From assembly GCA_902772625.1 (NCBI GenBank), contig CACYBP010000181.1, forward strand, positions 1 to 7,858: 7,858 nucleotides of DNA, in the 5' to 3' direction. The translations under genes were made by a program, and so were the position numbers. Shown here in pieces: positions 5,661-7,858 of the stretch (position 1 is the first letter of the stretch; each line of letters starts with the position of its first letter). Source of the DNA: Oscillospiraceae bacterium (GTDB lineage: Bacteria > Bacillota > Clostridia > Oscillospirales > QAMX01). A model generated the notes under the pieces. It had not been told where the DNA came from. It saw only the letters and a program-made list of their open reading frames with translations, and searched no databases.

Positions 5661-6950
5661 TCAGTCGGTGAGATTGAACACCCGCTTGATCTCCTCCACC
5701 TCTTCGGGATGGATATGTACGATATCCCCCAGCGGACGGGAAAGCAGGATGGAATGCGCCGTGGCGTCGGCCACCTCCAGCCGGTCAAAGGCCTTCAGCG
5801 GCGTTTCTCCGGTGACGGCGATGGAGTCGTTTTCAAAGATCAGCGCGGGCACGGGATTCGATATCTCGGCCGCGGCGCCCTCAGGATCCCGGTAAAGGGT
5901 CTCCAGCGGAAGCTTTTTGATGTCCCGGAGAAGCAGATAGCTTTCGGGAATGGTGCGCGCGTCGAACACCTGATCGGTCACGGCAAAGGCCATGAGATTC
6001 TTGGGCTTTGCCAGGATCACGGCGTTCACGCCGGCGTGCTTTTTATAAACCGCCTCGTGGAAGGGCAGGGACGCCGAGGGCGTTTTCCCCTCTTCGCACG
6101 CGCCGTCCTTCACCAGTACCAGATCCTCGGGGGCAAGATAGCGCCGGTCGGCCCCGGCCGGGGTGATGAGGATCCCGCCGTCCGGCAGACGGCAGGAGAA
6201 GGAGCCGAAGGAGGAGATCACGAGCCCCTGGTCGTACGCTCTGTGAATGAAGGGGATCAGGTCGCGCCGGGCCGAAAGCTCGGCGTCGCTCCGGGTCTCC
6301 GGACGGAACGCGGGAAGCGTCTTTCCCTCCTTCCGGGTCTCCGAAAGAAGCTCCTCCGGGATCGGGCGGACCGAACCGAGACGGCGCGCCTCGATCTCCA
6401 GGCGGGAGGCGTATTCGATGGTCTCAAATTTCTGGAAAGCCGCGAAAATCGACTTGTCGCCGATGCAGACGCCGTGGTTTTCCAGGAACACCACGTTGTA
6501 TCCCTGATTGAAATAGAGAGAGATGTTTTCTCCCAGCTTTTCGGAGCCGGGGACGGCGTAATCAGAAAGCGCGGTTTTTCCGACGATCTTGCCCACCGCG
6601 GGCACCAGATCCAGCCGCGGCATGGTACGCACGATGGAGAAGGCCACCAGTCCCGGCGGGTGCGCGTGCAGTACCGCGTTCAGGTCGGGTCTCTGACGGT
6701 AGACCGAGGCGTGGAAGGGCAATTCGGAGGAAGGCTTGTGGATGCCGACGATCTCGCCCGAGGGCTTCACGCAGACGATATCCCGTCTGGTCAGAGTGCC
6801 CTTGTCGATGGACGCCGGTGTGATCCAGATATTTCCCTCGGCGTCCCTGATGGAAAGGTTTCCGCCGGAGGTGGTGGTCATTTTGCGGTCGTAGATGCGC
6901 TGCATGACGGCAAGAAGCTGATCCGCCGGATGCATATATTCACTTCGCAC
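5661..6950 (-). CDS. Two-domain class II aldolase/adducin family protein
   Basis: Class II aldolases of this family (fuculose-phosphate aldolase, ribulose-phosphate 4-epimerase, relatives) use a zinc ion held by three histidines to cleave or epimerise sugar phosphates. The 429-residue product contains two copies of the fold. The N-terminal copy (about 6-190) is complete: TTTSGGNLS (25-33), PSSE with the likely catalytic Glu76, zinc ligands His95 and His97 in HAHP, and His159 in ENHG. The C-terminal copy (about 228-415) keeps the outline (ISSFGSFS, ILITPAGAD, SLPFHEAVY) but has Ser294 at the Glu76 position, Leu313 and Lys315 for His95 and His97, and Asp375 for His159. It is therefore probably non-catalytic. 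The start is GTG at 6950, with AGGAGG 8 nt upstream and the MRSEYMHPADQ opening. An upstream extension to 7169 would cross the promoter region. The substrate is unknown; the divergent dehydrogenase-like gene suggests sugar metabolism. Confidence 0.88.
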   Translation of the reverse strand: MRSEYMHPADQLLAVMQRIYDRKMTTTSGGNLSIRDAEGNIWITPASIDKGTLTRRDIVCVKPSGEIVGIHKPSSELPFHASVYRQRPDLNAVLHAHPPGLVAFSIVRTMPRLDLVPAVGKIVGKTALSDYAVPGSEKLGENISLYFNQGYNVVFLENHGVCIGDKSIFAAFQKFETIEYASRLEIEARRLGSVRPIPEELLSETRKEGKTLPAFRPETRSDAELSARRDLIPFIHRAYDQGLVISSFGSFSCRLPDGGILITPAGADRRYLAPEDLVLVKDGACEEGKTPSASLPFHEAVYKKHAGVNAVILAKPKNLMAFAVTDQVFDARTIPESYLLLRDIKKLPLETLYRDPEGAAAEISNPVPALIFENDSIAVTGETPLKAFDRLEVADATAHSILLSRPLGDIVHIHPEEVEEIKRVFNLTD

Positions 6951-6958
6951 GGGTTCGT

Positions 6959-6964
6959 CCTCCT
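6959..6964 (-). promoter_or_regulatory. Consensus ribosome binding site for the aldolase GTG start
   Basis: A full AGGAGG stands on the minus strand 8 nt before the GTG at 6950. It fixes the start of the aldolase and rules out the longer open frame that continues to 7169. Confidence 0.85.
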
Positions 6965-6987
6965 TTATCGTTTTGGGAACCGGTAAC

Positions 6988-7016
6988 AGTATAAGCGTTT
7001 TGCCGCCGCTTGTCAA
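6988..7016 (-). promoter_or_regulatory. Sigma-A promoter of the aldolase-rlmA unit
   Basis: The minus strand has a perfect -35 TTGACA (7016-7011) and a -10 TATACT (6993-6988) separated by 17 nt. Transcription would start near 6981, giving a short leader of about 30 nt before the GTG. The strength of the match suggests either strong expression or control by a bound repressor. Confidence 0.85.
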
Positions 7017-7027
7017 GCAAAAGCGGC
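7005..7027. promoter_or_regulatory. Inverted repeat over the aldolase -35 box, possible operator
   Basis: GCCGCTT (7005-7011) and AAGCGGC (7021-7027) are perfect 7-bp inverted arms around a 9-nt centre, covering the -35 box of the minus-strand promoter. The centre also contains GCTTGTCAAGC, a near palindrome. A dimeric regulator bound here would block the promoter. No regulator gene is in the window. Confidence 0.4.
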
Positions 7028-7038
7028 CCGAAAAGCGC

Positions 7039-7067
7039 TTGACAAAGCCCCGGGGCTTGGATACAAT
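7039..7067 (+). promoter_or_regulatory. Sigma-A promoter of the epimerase-like gene
   Basis: The plus strand carries a perfect -35 TTGACA (7039-7044), a 17-nt spacer and -10 TACAAT (7062-7067). Transcription would begin near 7074, about 20 nt before the ATG, leaving room for the ribosome site. It is arranged back to back with the aldolase promoter, with only 22 nt between the two -35 boxes. Confidence 0.87.
7045..7058. promoter_or_regulatory. 14-bp perfect palindrome filling the promoter spacer, possible operator
   Basis: AAGCCCCGGGGCTT is a perfect palindrome that starts on the base after the -35 box and ends 3 nt before the -10 box of the plus-strand promoter. This is the classical place for a repressor or a MerR-type activator to bind, though the 17-nt spacer is normal and not the stretched 19-20 nt used by MerR proteins. 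The role is inferred from position and symmetry only. Confidence 0.5.
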
Positions 7068-7094
7068 GAAAGAAAAAAGAAAGGAACAGCGCTT

Positions 7095-7858
7095 ATGAAA
7101 GTCACCGTGATCGGCGGAAAAGGCAAAGTTGCCAATTATCTTCTCCCTCTCCTCGTCCGGGAGGGACACGAGGTGGCCGCGGTTTCCCGCGGAAAGACCG
7201 CTTATTATCTCGATTCTCCCGAGCTTCGCGAGGTGAGAGACGTCACGCTGGACCGTACGGATCCTGAATTCGCATCCAAAATTGCCTCTCTCAAAAGCGA
7301 CGTCATCGTGGATATGATCTGCTTCAGGAATCAGGACATGCTGGACCTTATCGGACGCGTAAAGGGCGAGCTATCCCATTACGTGGCCTGCGGCAGCCTC
7401 TGGTACCACGGCCCCAGTCTTGTCGTCCCGGTGACCGAGGAGGAATTCCGCAACCCCGAAGGCGAATACGGGCTCCAGAAGCTCGCCATGTCAGATTCGC
7501 TCCGAAGACTCTGGAAGGAAGAGGGCTTTCCCGGCACCATCGTCCATCCCGGTCACATCGTCGCCCCCTTCCACGACGTGATCAATCCCCAGGGAAACAC
7601 CAACCGCCGCATCTTCGAGGATCTGCGCGACGGGCGCGAGGTGCTTCTCCCGAATTTCGGCCTTGAGACCCTTCACCACGTGCACGCCAAGGACGTGGCC
7701 GGGATCATCGACGCGGCCATCCGCGTCGGAAAGCCCGCCTTCGGCCAGGATTTCCACGCCGCCTCCGCCCGGGCTGTCACCCTCCGCGGCTACGCCGAGG
7801 AGGTCGCCTCCTGGTACGGAAAGGAAGCCAATCTGACCTTCCTGCCCTTCCGGGAGTA
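7095..7858 (+). CDS. NAD(P)-dependent epimerase/dehydratase family protein, cut by the right edge
   Basis: Extended short-chain dehydrogenase/reductase proteins bind NAD(P) and oxidise, reduce or epimerise sugars and sugar nucleotides. The first 254 codons are present and the frame is still open at the edge. A Rossmann start, MKVTVIGGKGKVANYLLP, is followed by a second strand ending AVSRGK (29-34), where Arg32 suggests NADP(H). DVIVDMICF (69-77), the strand with Ser101 (VACGSLWYHGP) and the YGLQK catalytic pair Tyr125/Lys129 come next, then HPGHIVAP (151-158) and the HVHAKDVAGIIDAAI segment (195-209). The glycine motif is GGxGxxA instead of the usual GxxGxxG, so the coenzyme loop is slightly unusual. 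The ATG at 7095 has AAAGGA about 9 nt upstream and a consensus promoter. It is transcribed away from the aldolase gene. The substrate cannot be named. Confidence 0.85.
   Translation, partial: MKVTVIGGKGKVANYLLPLLVREGHEVAAVSRGKTAYYLDSPELREVRDVTLDRTDPEFASKIASLKSDVIVDMICFRNQDMLDLIGRVKGELSHYVACGSLWYHGPSLVVPVTEEEFRNPEGEYGLQKLAMSDSLRRLWKEEGFPGTIVHPGHIVAPFHDVINPQGNTNRRIFEDLRDGREVLLPNFGLETLHHVHAKDVAGIIDAAIRVGKPAFGQDFHAASARAVTLRGYAEEVASWYGKEANLTFLPFRE

Noticed and set aside
5112..6986. Long plus-strand open frame of 624 codons opposite the aldolase and rlmA-type genes
   Set aside because: The minus-strand genes have complete family motifs, ribosome sites and promoters. The plus frame shows only low-complexity Gly/Arg/His-rich sequence and no ribosome site of note.
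6951..7169. N-terminal extension of the aldolase by 73 codons
   Set aside because: The frame is open, but it crosses both promoters and the start of the divergent gene, and a perfect AGGAGG marks the GTG at 6950.
1..7858. CRISPR arrays, tRNA or rRNA genes, insertion sequences, prophage genes
   Set aside because: I looked for regular repeats, tRNA-like cloverleaf arms, transposase motifs and terminal repeats on both strands and saw none.

Overview
The window looks like a chromosomal segment of a GC-rich member of the Bacillota, most probably class Clostridia. The main evidence is the gene order yicC/yloC - remA - gmk - rpoZ - priA, which is the Bacillus subtilis/Clostridia order, together with the Firmicutes-type regulator RemA. 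A DUF5685 gene beside a Cys-rich J-domain gene also points to Clostridia. Genus cannot be read from the sequence alone. No rRNA, tRNA, CRISPR array, insertion sequence or phage gene is visible.

Layout. (1) Positions 1-4713, minus strand, hold a tightly packed run of eight genes. In transcription order they are a DUF5685 protein, a J-domain/TPR/Cys-rich protein, a small polytopic membrane protein, yicC, remA, gmk, rpoZ and the start of priA (cut by the window edge). Gaps between genes are at most 30 nt and five of the seven junctions overlap, so this is probably one transcript. A near-consensus sigma-A promoter (TTGCCA-17-TATAAT) lies just upstream, at 4779-4807. (2) Positions 4851-6950, minus strand, hold a second unit: a two-domain class II aldolase followed 15 nt later by an RlmA-type 23S rRNA guanine-N1 methyltransferase. 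(3) Positions 6951-7094 are a divergent control region with two consensus promoters and two inverted repeats that sit on them. (4) From 7095 to the right edge, plus strand, is the first 254 codons of an NAD(P)-dependent epimerase/dehydratase-type protein.

How the genes fit together. The leftmost block is core information processing: RNA turnover (YicC), regulation (RemA), GMP to GDP (Gmk), RNA polymerase omega and replication restart (PriA). The coaBC gene that sits between rpoZ and priA in B. subtilis is absent here. The three genes ahead of yicC are poorly characterised and form the most interesting accessory module. The DUF5685 protein carries two aspartate-rich motifs (DDxxD and DxxEDxxxGR) reminiscent of head-to-head isoprenyl synthases, plus a Cys cluster. 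Its neighbour joins a J domain to a nine-Cys tail. The aldolase and divergent dehydrogenase-like gene suggest sugar or sugar-acid metabolism. The aldolase has an intact N-terminal active site but a C-terminal half that has lost all the metal and catalytic residues.
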